From positions 38,547 to 102,546 of the forward strand of contig CABIYF010000010.1 in NCBI GenBank assembly GCA_902362875.1: a stretch of 64,000 nucleotides of DNA. Direction: 5' to 3'. Positions 1-9,111 of the stretch are shown piece by piece. Position 1 is the stretch's first letter; every line of letters begins with the position of its first letter. A program made the position numbers and the translations under genes. Source of the DNA: Eubacteriaceae bacterium. Lineage in GTDB: Bacteria; Bacillota; Clostridia; Lachnospirales; Lachnospiraceae. The notes under the pieces are model-generated. The model searched no databases, was not told the origin of the DNA, and worked only from the letters and a program-made list of their open reading frames with translations.

Positions 1-320
1 TGGTGGAATATGTCTGCCAGCACAGGGAACCGGTGAAGTTATTGTTTTGCGGCGCAGAAGGCACTGGCTATGAAAACTTTATTCATAACATGGTAGAACT
101 GGAAGTGAAAAGCACCTTTAGGTACATGGAGACGCTCCGCCGCTTGGGACACAGTATCTCAGAATTAAGCCCGTCTTTGTGTCATATCATTGCCAGTGGT
201 ATGTTGGGCGGCATTGTTGAGATTGTGGTTCACGATATTCCGCAGGAACAGGCCATGCGGGATGTAGAACAGCTGCGTACTTTCTATACGGCCGGATGGT
301 TGAAGCTGATGTCGTCTTAA
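1..320 (+). CDS. TetR/AcrR-family regulator, C-terminal part (cut by window start)
   Basis: The reading frame enters the window open and runs to a TAA at 318-320. It gives about 105 residues of an alpha-helical ligand-binding domain with no DNA-binding helix-turn-helix visible, because the N-terminus lies outside the window. The sequence resembles the C-terminal half of TetR-type repressors of Firmicutes. Its position, 142 bases ahead of a two-gene ABC exporter on the same strand, fits the common arrangement of a TetR regulator controlling an adjacent efflux pump. The GTG at position 3 is only the first start-like codon in the window and is not the real start. Base composition is GC-rich, like the two ABC genes. 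Family assignment is moderately sure; the ligand is unknown. Confidence 0.6.
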   Translation, partial: VEYVCQHREPVKLLFCGAEGTGYENFIHNMVELEVKSTFRYMETLRRLGHSISELSPSLCHIIASGMLGGIVEIVVHDIPQEQAMRDVEQLRTFYTAGWLKLMSS

Positions 321-351
321 TTGCTGCGATTGCGTCAGTGATATGTAGAAT

Positions 352-400
352 GCACTCTGCCCCTTTCACAAGCAGAGTGCTGTGTGATATTCTTTATTTT
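352..400 (+). terminator. Possible terminator after the TetR-like gene
   Basis: A perfect 9-bp inverted repeat (352-360 with 372-380) has an 11-base loop. A T-rich stretch begins only about 10 bases after the stem and is continuous from 397 on. The delayed T-run makes this a weak or partial terminator, so it may allow read-through into the ABC genes. Confidence 0.35.
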
Positions 401-411
401 TTTATTTAAAA

Positions 412-427
412 GTTAGTTTATGCTAAC
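412..427. promoter_or_regulatory. Candidate TetR-type operator ahead of the ABC exporter
   Basis: A 16-base imperfect palindrome with arms GTTAG and CTAAC sits just upstream of a TATATT-like -10 element (431-436) and 36 bases before the first ABC gene. Symmetry, size and position fit a TetR-family operator overlapping the promoter. This is inferred from pattern only. Confidence 0.4.
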
Positions 428-462
428 CAATATATTTCTCACTATTTTAAGGAGGTCATTCG

Positions 463-2265
463 ATGAAACAAGAAAAAAAGAACGATGTGGCTGTCCTGCT
501 GGAATATGCGGGAAGCCGCAGAGGCCTGACCTTTTTAGGGCTGGCCCTATCGGCGGTGTCCATGCTTTTGAGCATGGCTCCTTACATTTGTATCTGGCTG
601 GCGGCCCGTGATCTGATTGAGGCAGCTCCGGAATGGACACAGGCGCAGAATGTTTTCAAATATGGTTGGATCGCCTTTGCGTTCGCAGTGGGCGGCATTA
701 TCCTGTATTTTGCAGGCCTAATGTGTACCCATCTGGCTGCTTTCCGTACAGCTTCCAACATACGAAAACAAGGGGTTGCTCATGTGATGAAGGCTCCGCT
801 GGGTTTTTTTGATTCCAACGCCTCTGGTCTGATTCGCGGGCGGCTGGATGCGACGGCAGCCGACACCGAAACGCTGCTGGCACATAATCTGGCAGACATC
901 GTAGGCACTATCGTGCTGTTTTTGTCGATGCTGGTCATGATGTTTCTGTTTGATTGGCGAATGGGGGCAGCCTGCCTTTTAGCGGCAGTCATTTCGGTAA
1001 TTGCTATGTTCTCCATGATGGGTGGCAAAAATGTCAAACTGATGGCGGAATACCAGGCGGCCCAGGATCGCATGACAAAAGCGGGAACAGAATATGTAAG
1101 GGGAATTCCTGTAGTTAAAATATTTCAGCAGACGGTCTACTCGTTCAAGGCGTTTCAGGAGGCTATCGAAGATTACAGCAGCAAAGCCGAACATTATCAG
1201 GCGGATGTATGCCGTGTTCCTCAGTCTGTCAATTTAACCTTTACCGAAGGAGCGTTCGTGTTTCTGGTTCCAGTGGCGCTGTTCCTTGCTCCAGGCGCAC
1301 TGGCAAACGGCAGTTTTGCTGGCTTTGTTGCCGATTTCGTTTTTTATGCCGTATTTTCAGCTATCATTTCCACTGCGCTTGCAAAAATAATGTTTGCTTC
1401 CTCCGGTATGATGTTGGCCAGTACCGCTTTGGGACGGATCAATCAGGTGATGGAGGCACCTACCCTGGAAGCACCCAGTCACCCACAGTCCCCTCGTAGT
1501 AATAAAGTAGAATTTAAGGATGTGAGTTTTACCTATAACGGATCGGAAAACCCTGCACTCTCTCATGTGTCTTTCACAGCCGAACCGGGGCAGACCGTAG
1601 CTCTGGTGGGACCGTCCGGCGGCGGAAAGACAACGGCGGCCAGCTTGATTCCGCGTTTTTGGGATGCAACGTCCGGCGCGGTGGAAGTCGGCGGAGTCAA
1701 TGTTGCTCAGATCGATCCGCATGTCCTTATGGATCAGGTGGCTTTTGTATTCCAGAATAACCGTTTGTTCAAAACCTCTATTTTGGAAAATGTCCGAGTC
1801 TCCCGCCCGGAAGCGACAAGAGAGCAGGTGATGGCCGCGCTAATGGCTGCCCAGTGCAAGGATATTCTTGACAAACTGCCGGATGGCCTTGATACACAAA
1901 TCGGCACCGAAGGAACCTATCTTTCCGGTGGTGAACAACAGCGTATCGCACTGGCCAGAGCCATTTTGAAGGATGCCCCCATTGTGGTGCTTGACGAGGC
2001 AACTGCTTTTGCCGATCCTGAGAATGAGGTGCTGATTCAGAAGGCCTTTGCCACACTGACGAAAGGCCGCACTGTTATTATGATTGCACACCGTCTATCC
2101 ACTGTTGTGGGCGCTGATAAGATTATCGTTCTTGAAGAAGGGCACATTGTCGAGCAGGGTACTCATGCGGAGCTGACTGCTTCGGGCGGTCTGTATGCCC
2201 GGATGTGGACTGACTATAACAAGGCAGTTCAATGGAAAATCACCAGAGAAAAGGAGGCAGAGTAA
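463..2265 (+). CDS. ABC transporter, fused permease/ATPase (IrtA/YbtP-like half of a heterodimeric exporter)
   Basis: This 600-aa protein has an N-terminal type-IV exporter membrane domain of about six hydrophobic segments (residues about 20-310). It is followed by a nucleotide-binding domain with Walker A GPSGGGKTT (about 383-391), signature LSGGEQQ (about 487-493) and Walker B IVVLDEATAF (about 507-516). The sequence DEATAFADPENE after Walker B is typical of the siderophore-type IrtA/YbtP subgroup rather than of generic MsbA-like exporters. The start is an ATG 7 bases after AAGGAGG. The next gene, which starts directly after this stop codon, is the partner half-transporter. Both differ from the rest of the window by high GC and CTG/GCC-rich codon use, suggesting transfer. 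The substrate is unknown; drugs, peptides or siderophore-like compounds are all possible. Confidence 0.85.
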   Translation: MKQEKKNDVAVLLEYAGSRRGLTFLGLALSAVSMLLSMAPYICIWLAARDLIEAAPEWTQAQNVFKYGWIAFAFAVGGIILYFAGLMCTHLAAFRTASNIRKQGVAHVMKAPLGFFDSNASGLIRGRLDATAADTETLLAHNLADIVGTIVLFLSMLVMMFLFDWRMGAACLLAAVISVIAMFSMMGGKNVKLMAEYQAAQDRMTKAGTEYVRGIPVVKIFQQTVYSFKAFQEAIEDYSSKAEHYQADVCRVPQSVNLTFTEGAFVFLVPVALFLAPGALANGSFAGFVADFVFYAVFSAIISTALAKIMFASSGMMLASTALGRINQVMEAPTLEAPSHPQSPRSNKVEFKDVSFTYNGSENPALSHVSFTAEPGQTVALVGPSGGGKTTAASLIPRFWDATSGAVEVGGVNVAQIDPHVLMDQVAFVFQNNRLFKTSILENVRVSRPEATREQVMAALMAAQCKDILDKLPDGLDTQIGTEGTYLSGGEQQRIALARAILKDAPIVVLDEATAFADPENEVLIQKAFATLTKGRTVIMIAHRLSTVVGADKIIVLEEGHIVEQGTHAELTASGGLYARMWTDYNKAVQWKITREKEAE

Positions 2266-4008
2266 ATGTTTGGAGAGAAGTTTCAGCGAAAATATGCCCT
2301 GACCGATCAGGGTGTCCGGAACACAAAGAAAGGCACATTTTGGACAGTAATCGTGAATCTGGTTGTTATGGGCGGTGTCAGCATTCTGTATCTGGTAATG
2401 TCTGGTTTTATGGGAGCCTTGACAGAAGGAAGTCCGCTTCCTGGTTCAGCGATTGTCCTCGGACTGTTGGTTCTCTTTGCCCTCTTGTCCTTCGCGACCC
2501 ATTTGCAGCAATACAAAGCTACCTATGGGCTGGTATATAATGAGGTCAAAACCACACGTCTCAGTCTGGCGGAACGGCTTCGTAAACTGCCGCTTGGGTA
2601 TTTTGGCAAGCGGGACTTGGCAGACTTGACCGAGACTATCATGGGAGACGTGAATCGGATGGAACAAGTCTGGTCTCATGTGCTGGGGTATCTGTACGGT
2701 GCTTACATCTCTACGGCGATTATCGCTGTGTGCCTGCTTGTTTACGACTGGCGGTTGGCTATTGCTTGCCTGTGGGGTGTACCGATAGCCTTTGGCCTGC
2801 TATTTGGTAGCCGCAAGATTGCCGCCCGCAATGCAGAACGAACGAAAAAAGCTGCTGTCCGGGTGTCAGACGGTATTCAGGAAGCATTAGAAAATGTTAG
2901 AGAGATTCGTGCCACAAACCAAGAGGAACGGTATCTAAACGGTCTGAATCAGAAAATTGATGAACATGAACGAGTTACGATTCAGGGTGAACTGGGAACT
3001 GGCCTTTTTGTAAATGCCGCCAGCGTTATCATGCGGCTGGGTGTGGCAACGACCATTCTTGTGGGGGCAAATCTGATCCTGTCCGGCAGCATTGATTTCA
3101 TGCTTTTGTTCCTGTTTCTATTGGTCATTACTCGTGTCTATGCCCCATTCGACCAAAGCTTGGCACTCATTGCAGAAATGTTTGTTTCTCAGGTGTCTGC
3201 TGACCGTATGAATGAAATTTATGACACGCCTACAGCGGAGGGCGCGGAGAAATTTGAGCCAAAGGGGCATGATATTGTCTTTGAGCATGTGGGCTTTTCC
3301 TATGATGAGAAAGAAGTCCTACATGATGTAAGCTTTACTGCTAAAGAGGGCGAAGTCACGGCACTGGTAGGCCCTTCTGGTTCCGGTAAAAGCACCTGTG
3401 CCCGGCTTGCCGCAAGGCTGTGGGACATTTCCAAAGGAGTGATTCGTGTAGGTGGTGTGGATATTTCTACCGTAGACCCAGAGGTACTGCTGCGGGATTA
3501 TTCTATGGTGTTTCAGGATGTGGTGCTGTTTGACGATACCGTGATGGAAAATATCCGTCTTGGTAAGCGTGGCGCAACGGATGAAGAAGTGCGGGCTGCG
3601 GCCAAAGCGGCCAACTGCGATGAGTTTATTCATCGGCTTCCCCAGGGCTACAACACCCCCATCGGAGAAAACGGGGCGAAGCTTTCCGGTGGTGAACGGC
3701 AGCGTATCTCTATTGCCAGAGCCTTGTTGAAAGACGCTCCCATCGTCCTTCTTGACGAAGCAACGGCCAGCCTGGATGTGGAAAATGAGACAAAGGTTCA
3801 GGGGGCGCTCTCCCGTCTGCTGGCAGGAAAGACTGTGTTGGTGATCGCTCACCGAATGCGTACTGTGGAGGCAGCCGATAAAATCGTCGTTCTGGCAGAT
3901 GGTCGGGTTGCGGAGGAAGGAACACCGGCAGAGCTGATGGACAAAAACGGCCTTTACCGCCGCATGGTGGAGCTACAACGACAAAGCACCGGGTGGCGAT
4001 TAAATTAA
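2266..4008 (+). CDS. ABC transporter, fused permease/ATPase (second half of heterodimeric exporter)
   Basis: This 580-aa half-transporter has an N-terminal six-helix membrane domain (about 25-310) and a C-terminal ATPase with Walker A GPSGSGKST (about 369-377), signature LSGGERQRISIARA and Walker B IVLLDEATASLD. Its motifs are more canonical than those of the preceding partner, as is common in heterodimeric exporters where one site is degenerate. The ATG follows directly on the upstream TAA, with AAGGAGG inside the preceding gene end, so translation is probably coupled. It acts in the membrane as an ATP-driven exporter with the upstream protein. The GC-rich codon use ends with this gene. A strong terminator follows at 4017. 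The substrate cannot be told from sequence. Confidence 0.85.
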   Translation: MFGEKFQRKYALTDQGVRNTKKGTFWTVIVNLVVMGGVSILYLVMSGFMGALTEGSPLPGSAIVLGLLVLFALLSFATHLQQYKATYGLVYNEVKTTRLSLAERLRKLPLGYFGKRDLADLTETIMGDVNRMEQVWSHVLGYLYGAYISTAIIAVCLLVYDWRLAIACLWGVPIAFGLLFGSRKIAARNAERTKKAAVRVSDGIQEALENVREIRATNQEERYLNGLNQKIDEHERVTIQGELGTGLFVNAASVIMRLGVATTILVGANLILSGSIDFMLLFLFLLVITRVYAPFDQSLALIAEMFVSQVSADRMNEIYDTPTAEGAEKFEPKGHDIVFEHVGFSYDEKEVLHDVSFTAKEGEVTALVGPSGSGKSTCARLAARLWDISKGVIRVGGVDISTVDPEVLLRDYSMVFQDVVLFDDTVMENIRLGKRGATDEEVRAAAKAANCDEFIHRLPQGYNTPIGENGAKLSGGERQRISIARALLKDAPIVLLDEATASLDVENETKVQGALSRLLAGKTVLVIAHRMRTVEAADKIVVLADGRVAEEGTPAELMDKNGLYRRMVELQRQSTGWRLN

Positions 4009-4016
4009 GCGATTTA

Positions 4017-4052
4017 GCCTGAGAGTTCTTTAAAAGTTCTCTCAGGCTTTTT
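4017..4052 (+). terminator. Intrinsic terminator of the ABC exporter operon
   Basis: Perfect 9-bp stem (GCCTGAGAG at 4017-4025 with CTCTCAGGC at 4039-4047), 13-base loop, then five Ts. Confidence 0.85.
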
Positions 4053-4112
4053 GTGTATAAGAAAGCTCAAGGTTCAAAAAAGGCATGCACACTATGAATT
4101 TATAAATACAGT

Positions 4113-5855
4113 CTATTCAACAACTTCAATCCCATCAATATTTGGAATACACATCATAGAATAGTTCGTATGATAAATGACAAATCCAGGTTTTGCTTTC
4201 GGTGGTTTACGAAGTTCCTTTCTCTGCACATAATCCACTTCAACTTTCGGTGCCTGACGACCCTTAGAATAATAAGCAGCAAGGCGACCAGCTTCCTCAA
4301 ACGTAGCATCCGGAAGAGTTTCCGCTTGTTCCTTTCGTACAATAACATGAGACCCAGCCATATTCTTTGCATGGAACCACCAGTCCCCGCCATTTGCAAA
4401 TTTAAAGCTTAACTCATCATTCTGATAGTTATTTTTTCCAACATACATATGGAAGCCATCAGAAGAAATAAAATGAAGAGGTTTTGATTTTGCCTGTTTC
4501 TTGCCTTTTTTCTTTCCATGGCTCTTAATATAGCCATAATCAGAAAGTTCGTCTTTGATCAACTGTAAGTCTTTCTCGTCCTCGGATAAAGAAAGAGCAG
4601 TAGAGATCGAATCCAGATGATCAAGATCAGCTTTTGTCTCCACGACAAGTTCAGAAAGAGCCTCATAAGTACGTTTTAATTTATTGTATTTTGCAAAAAA
4701 CTTCTTGGAATTCTCCAAAGGAGTCTTTGTTGGATCGAGAGGAATCGTAACCTCCTCATTTGTGTAATAATTCATACAAGTCAGAGATTTGGCGTTTGGT
4801 TCCAGTCCATAACCGTAAGTTTGTGTAAGTTCTCCATAAACCTTAAATTTCTCACGTTTTTCAGTATCTTTTAACTGACGAAGCTGCAGATCATATTTCT
4901 TACTTGTTCTCTCAAGTGCTGTCTGCACGATCTTACGAAGATCCGAAGATTTCTGTTTCATTCTCGTATATTTTTCTTTCTCAGAATAATACCCGACCAA
5001 CACGTCAAAAATAGAGTCATACGTTTTCTCTGTACAATCAGGATAAGAAGTTAAAGGAATACAAGAAAATTCCTTCGGTTCTTCCCCAGAATAAATGATA
5101 TTTGGCTGATAAGCTGCATCTTCTACAAGCGCATTTAATTTCACAAGCTGGCCATATAATCCGGCAGCACTGTCATCGGTCAAAGAATCCGTGGAAGCAT
5201 TTCCATCAAGTCCAGCACGATAGCATAGTTCATTTGCGATCAAAGGACTCATTCCAGTGATGGAAGTGTAAAGTGCTTTGCAAAGATTCAATGGTTTTTT
5301 GATGATATGCTGATAGAAATCATCTGCGGTTAAGCTTGCTAACGGGTGTTTTCCCTTAGATGGAGGGAAAGTATAAGCACGCCCAGGCAGTACCTCTCTG
5401 ACAGAACTGATATTTGCAGAGATATGTTTGATACTGTCTAAGATCACATCATCGCTGTTTACAAAAATGATATTGCTGTGTTTTCCCATGATCTCAATGA
5501 TCAGACGTTTCTGGCAGACATCTCCAAGCTCGTCTAAGTGTTCAATCTTAATCTCAATAATACGTTCAAAATCAGGCTGTGTGATCGAAATGATCCTTCC
5601 GCTGCTGATATGTTTACGAAGCAGCATACAGAAGTTTGGAGCTTGCATAGGGTTTGCTTTTCCTTCCTTGGATAAATAGACAAGAGGGAGGGAAGCACTG
5701 GCTGAGAGATGAAGTCTGGTTGTCAGTCTCTCTTTTTTGATCACAAGTGTGATCTCGTCAGCCTCCGGCTGATAGATCTTATAGATTCTTCCGCCAATGA
5801 TCTGTTGATTAAGTTCTGATACAATATTTGAAATGACAAATCCGTCGAATGCCAT
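4113..5855 (-). CDS. rqcH: RqcH/NFACT family ribosome quality-control protein (fibronectin-binding A homologue)
   Basis: This 580-aa protein belongs to the Rqc2/NEMF/RqcH family, which binds stalled 50S-peptidyl-tRNA complexes and directs C-terminal alanine tailing that marks nascent chains for decay. The NFACT-N domain begins MAFDGFVIS, a coiled-coil middle spans about residues 290-450, and an NFACT-R domain contains DWWFHAKNMAGSHVIV near residue 515. The family's conserved acidic-Arg pair (D97/R98 as I recall it for Bacillus) appears here as E97/R98. I chose the ATG at 5855 because AGGAGGT lies 7 bases upstream. A longer frame from 5918 would add 21 residues that do not resemble the family. 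The gene stands alone, convergent with the ABC operon and divergent from the next gene. Confidence 0.93.
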   Translation of the reverse strand: MAFDGFVISNIVSELNQQIIGGRIYKIYQPEADEITLVIKKERLTTRLHLSASASLPLVYLSKEGKANPMQAPNFCMLLRKHISSGRIISITQPDFERIIEIKIEHLDELGDVCQKRLIIEIMGKHSNIIFVNSDDVILDSIKHISANISSVREVLPGRAYTFPPSKGKHPLASLTADDFYQHIIKKPLNLCKALYTSITGMSPLIANELCYRAGLDGNASTDSLTDDSAAGLYGQLVKLNALVEDAAYQPNIIYSGEEPKEFSCIPLTSYPDCTEKTYDSIFDVLVGYYSEKEKYTRMKQKSSDLRKIVQTALERTSKKYDLQLRQLKDTEKREKFKVYGELTQTYGYGLEPNAKSLTCMNYYTNEEVTIPLDPTKTPLENSKKFFAKYNKLKRTYEALSELVVETKADLDHLDSISTALSLSEDEKDLQLIKDELSDYGYIKSHGKKKGKKQAKSKPLHFISSDGFHMYVGKNNYQNDELSFKFANGGDWWFHAKNMAGSHVIVRKEQAETLPDATFEEAGRLAAYYSKGRQAPKVEVDYVQRKELRKPPKAKPGFVIYHTNYSMMCIPNIDGIEVVE

Positions 5856-5889
5856 AGTAAATACCTCCTGGTAATAAAATCGGTTATCT

Positions 5890-5918
5890 AATTTAAAATA
5901 ACAAGATAAATCCGTCAA
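5890..5918 (-). promoter_or_regulatory. Candidate promoter of rqcH
   Basis: On the minus strand, TTGACG (5913-5918) and TAAATT (5890-5895) are spaced by 17 bases, ending about 35 bases before the rqcH start. Confidence 0.4.
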
Positions 5919-5998
5919 ACAATTATATCAGAAATTGGAAAAAGTATAAAGAAAAAAAGATGAAATCGATAAATCATAGGAGGATAGTCGGGATTTTG

Positions 5999-6027
5999 TT
6001 GTAATTAAAATCATTTCTTATTATAAT
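5999..6027 (+). promoter_or_regulatory. Candidate promoter of the gene at 6075
   Basis: TTGTAA (5999-6004), 17-base spacer, TATAAT (6022-6027), about 48 bases before the proposed start. Confidence 0.55.
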
Positions 6028-6074
6028 AAATCTTAGGTATATAAAATCACATGAAATATATGGAGGAAAGTTCA

Positions 6075-7088
6075 GTGAGAAAAGAAGCGTCAAAGAATGC
6101 ATGGAAGCAGTTATACGACATTACATTAAAATTAGACAAATTAGAGCCTTGGAATTACCTTGGGGATACACAGCTTGTAACCATCCAGCTCAAAGACAGA
6201 GAAGAACCTGTGTTTTGCAGCGTGATGGGAAAATTCAGCGGAGAAAGAGGAATCGCAGTCTTTGACGGAGTTGAAGGTCTTGGAGATTTCTATATGATCC
6301 TTGGAAGTGAAGAAGGAGATCTTCCGGCACAGTATCTGATGGATGAACATTCAAGCCTTACATGTTTCTGGGGAAGCATGATGAATGTGCCAGAAGAACA
6401 AAGAAATGTCATCGATGAATTAGATATTCGTTTTAAGACGATCAGTGACTGGATTTATTTTGTTTCTTATAAGAAAGGATATAAACCATATCAGTTGGAT
6501 GAAGAGGAAGTTGCACTTCTTACAGAAACTTATGAGAATCTCTACATGGCAGTGGAAGCAGTCAGACAGGGAGAACTAAATCCAGATATCGAGCAGGGAG
6601 AAGGCATCGTTCGCCGTTATAATGCAGAGAATGATACATGGGAGATGTTTGTAAAAGAGATTCCAGAAGCAGAAAAAGAATTCCCGGCAGTGATGTTAGA
6701 AGATCAGGATTTAAAAGACGAATTAAAGAATCAAAAACAGATCGATCTTGAAGTAATCTTAGATTTTACTTATCTTCCAGTGATGGTCGAAGGGGAAGAA
6801 GAAGGAGAACGTCCAAAGAATCCACTGTTATTTATGGCATATGATAATACGGATGGTGGCGTGATCACAATGGATATCTTAGAAGAAGGTGACGATGAGA
6901 TCAGCAGAACTTTAGGATTTTTCATTAGTTTTGTACAGCAAAATGGAAGAATGAAGACGATCAAAGCAAGAAATCCTTGGATTTTTGGAGCATTAGAGGA
7001 TATATGTGAATATTGCAGCGTGGATCTTGTATATGATCCGGTAGAGATCATGGATCAGGTGATCGAAGAAGTTATTTCTCAGTTGTAG
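6075..7088 (+). CDS. Conserved hypothetical protein (possibly DUF6930/DUF7309-like)
   Basis: This is an acidic, soluble protein of about 337 residues with no signal peptide or membrane segment. I prefer the GTG at 6075 because GGAGGA lies 7 bases upstream. An ATG at 6051 in the same frame would add eight residues but lacks a good ribosome-binding site. The protein has two similar-looking alpha/beta halves, each with a WxxxxD/DGGV-type strand-rich stretch, and ends in a helical tail. It resembles uncharacterised Firmicute proteins of the DUF6930/DUF7309 type, but this is from memory and not checked. It is monocistronic, with its own promoter and the his promoter immediately downstream. The function is unknown. 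Confidence 0.75.
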   Translation: MRKEASKNAWKQLYDITLKLDKLEPWNYLGDTQLVTIQLKDREEPVFCSVMGKFSGERGIAVFDGVEGLGDFYMILGSEEGDLPAQYLMDEHSSLTCFWGSMMNVPEEQRNVIDELDIRFKTISDWIYFVSYKKGYKPYQLDEEEVALLTETYENLYMAVEAVRQGELNPDIEQGEGIVRRYNAENDTWEMFVKEIPEAEKEFPAVMLEDQDLKDELKNQKQIDLEVILDFTYLPVMVEGEEEGERPKNPLLFMAYDNTDGGVITMDILEEGDDEISRTLGFFISFVQQNGRMKTIKARNPWIFGALEDICEYCSVDLVYDPVEIMDQVIEEVISQL

Positions 7089-7132
7089 GAATTTCATGTA
7101 ACATATCAAAAGATGAATTAGAGTGAACAAGG

Positions 7133-7161
7133 TTGACAAATAAGGTAAGGATTGGTAAAAT
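7133..7161 (+). promoter_or_regulatory. Promoter of the histidine operon
   Basis: Consensus TTGACA (7133-7138), 17-base spacer, TAAAAT (7156-7161). Transcription would start near 7168, leaving a leader of about 60 bases before hisZ. Confidence 0.75.
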
Positions 7162-7175
7162 ACAGATAATTTGAT

Positions 7176-7193
7176 GTGCTACCTAAGTAGCAC
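7176..7193 (+). promoter_or_regulatory. Small leader hairpin in the his operon 5' UTR
   Basis: A perfect 7-bp stem (GTGCTAC with GTAGCAC) with a four-base loop sits about 8 bases after the predicted transcription start. It lacks a T-run, so it is not a terminator. It could be a repressor site or an mRNA-stabilising 5' hairpin. Confidence 0.5.
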
Positions 7194-7228
7194 TTTAATT
7201 CGATAAAGTACCAAGGAGCGGCAAAAAT

Positions 7229-8410
7229 ATGAATAAAAAGAGAGTCCACACACCAGAAGGTGTCAGAGATGTATATGGAACAGAATATGGACAGAGAAGT
7301 AAGTTAAAGGCAAAATTAAACAAAGTCTTTGCATCTTATGGATATGAAGGAATCAGAACTCCAGGATTTGAATTCTTTGATGTATTTAACAGCGAGAAAG
7401 GAACCGTATCCGCAAGAGAGATGTTTAAGTTCTTCGACAGAGAAGGCAATACTTTAGTTCTTCGTCCAGATGTCACACCATCCATCGCACGATGCATTGC
7501 AAAGTATTTTAATGAAGAGAATATGGGAATCCGTTTATCCTATGCAGGAAACGTATTTTTAAATAACTCAAGTTATCAGCTGAAATTAAAAGAGACATGC
7601 CAGTTAGGTGCAGAATTAGTTAACGATGCATCCGTACAGGCAGACACAGAATCCATTGCAATGGCAATCGATTGTTTCCTGGCTGCAGGTCTTACTGATT
7701 TCAGACTTTCCATCGGAGAAGTTGAATTCTTCAATGGACTGACACAGACGATCAAAGATGAAGAAGTCAAAACACAGCTTCGTGAATTGATCTTAAATAA
7801 AAACTATTTCGGTTTGATGGAATATGTGGAAACATTAGATTTATCCGATAAGATCAAAGATGTCTTTTTACATTTTAATGAGTTAAATGGAGATGTAGCA
7901 ATCTTAGATCAGGCAGAAGCGATGGTAGAAAATGAACAGTCTAAGAAAGCGATTGAGAGACTTCGCAACGTATATGATATCTTAAAATTATATGGAAAAG
8001 AACAGTATGTAAGCTTTGATCTTGGAATGTTAAATAAACATAACTATTACACAGGAATTATTTTCAAAGGTTACACCTATGGAACTGGAGATGCAGTCCT
8101 AAAAGGTGGACGATATGATAATCTGATCGAACAGTTTGGAAAGAAAGCCCCATCTGTCGGATTTGCGATCGTATTAGACGAGTTGATGATGGCATTAAGC
8201 CGTCAGGGAATCCATATGGAAGCAGATCATATGGATACAATGATCATTTATAAAGAAGCAACGATGAAAGATGCGATCCTTCGTGCAGAAGAATTAAGGA
8301 AAGAAGGAAAGAAAGTCATCTTAGAGAGAAAGAACGATCTGTGCAGCAAAGCAGACTATGAAAAGTTTGCCAAAGAACATCGTTTAGGCGGAATTCTTTA
8401 TTTCATCTAA
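7229..8410 (+). CDS. hisZ: ATP phosphoribosyltransferase regulatory subunit HisZ
   Basis: This 393-aa protein is a histidyl-tRNA synthetase-like subunit without tRNA-charging function. It pairs with short-form HisG to make the active, histidine-sensitive first enzyme of histidine synthesis. Class II synthetase features are visible: an N-terminal [10 protein letters not shown], a motif-2-like region around [13 protein letters not shown], and [12 protein letters not shown] near residue 291. The ATG follows AAGGAGCGG. It opens the operon, and the directly downstream hisG is the short 215-aa form that needs HisZ, which confirms the assignment against a true HisS. Confidence 0.95.
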   Translation: MNKKRVHTPEGVRDVYGTEYGQRSKLKAKLNKVFASYGYEGIRTPGFEFFDVFNSEKGTVSAREMFKFFDREGNTLVLRPDVTPSIARCIAKYFNEENMGIRLSYAGNVFLNNSSYQLKLKETCQLGAELVNDASVQADTESIAMAIDCFLAAGLTDFRLSIGEVEFFNGLTQTIKDEEVKTQLRELILNKNYFGLMEYVETLDLSDKIKDVFLHFNELNGDVAILDQAEAMVENEQSKKAIERLRNVYDILKLYGKEQYVSFDLGMLNKHNYYTGIIFKGYTYGTGDAVLKGGRYDNLIEQFGKKAPSVGFAIVLDELMMALSRQGIHMEADHMDTMIIYKEATMKDAILRAEELRKEGKKVILERKNDLCSKADYEKFAKEHRLGGILYFI

Positions 8411-8447
8411 TCAACAAATCCAGTATAAAGAAGGGAAGCAAAAGACC

Positions 8448-9095
8448 ATGAGATATATTACATTTGCCCTGGCAAAAGGGCGCCTTGCAAAGAAAGCGAT
8501 GGCTTTATTAGAAGAGATCGGGATCACATGCGAGGAAATGAAAGACGAAAAAACAAGAAAATTAATCTTCGTCAATGAAGAATTAAAATTAAAATTTTTC
8601 TTATCCAAAGCAAGTGACGTGCCAACTTACGTTGAATATGGAGCAGCCGATATCGGTGTTGTCGGAAAAGATACGATCCTTGAAGAAGGAAGAAACTTAT
8701 ACGAAGTCTTAGACCTTAAATTCGGTGCATGCAAGATGTGTGTCTGCGGACCAAAAGAAGCGAAGAAATATTTAAACAGCAATGAGATCATCCGTGTGGC
8801 ATCCAAATATCCACATATTGCAAAAGAATATTTCAACAACCAGAAATTACAGACCGTAGAGATCGTGAAATTAAATGGATCCGTTGAACTTGCACCAATC
8901 GTTGGATTATCAGAAGTTATCGTCGATATCGTTGAGACAGGAACAACGTTAAAAGAAAACGGACTGGAAGTCTTAGAAGAAGTTTGCCCATTATCTGCAA
9001 GAATGGTAGTCAATCAGGTAAGCCAGAAGATGGAACAGGAACGTATCAGCAAGATCATCGTTGCACTAAAGAAGATTTTGGACGAAAAAGAATAG
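8448..9095 (+). CDS. hisG: ATP phosphoribosyltransferase catalytic subunit, short form
   Basis: This 215-aa enzyme condenses ATP and PRPP to phosphoribosyl-ATP. It starts with the family hallmark [13 protein letters not shown] and carries the PRPP-binding loop [14 protein letters not shown] near residue 165. The length matches the short HisG type that lacks the C-terminal ACT-like regulatory domain, so regulation comes from HisZ encoded just upstream. The start ATG lies 37 bases after hisZ and hisD follows after 16 bases. Confidence 0.96.
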   Translation: MRYITFALAKGRLAKKAMALLEEIGITCEEMKDEKTRKLIFVNEELKLKFFLSKASDVPTYVEYGAADIGVVGKDTILEEGRNLYEVLDLKFGACKMCVCGPKEAKKYLNSNEIIRVASKYPHIAKEYFNNQKLQTVEIVKLNGSVELAPIVGLSEVIVDIVETGTTLKENGLEVLEEVCPLSARMVVNQVSQKMEQERISKIIVALKKILDEKE

Positions 9096-9111
9096 GCCGG
9101 AGGAAAGAAAC

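Noticed and set aside
1357..1722. 121-codon antisense frame in the first ABC gene
   Set aside because: Shadow frame within a clear ATPase domain.
3319..3852. 177-codon open frame antisense to the second ABC transporter gene
   Set aside because: It is a shadow of the GC-rich ABC gene. It has no ribosome-binding site and does not resemble a protein.
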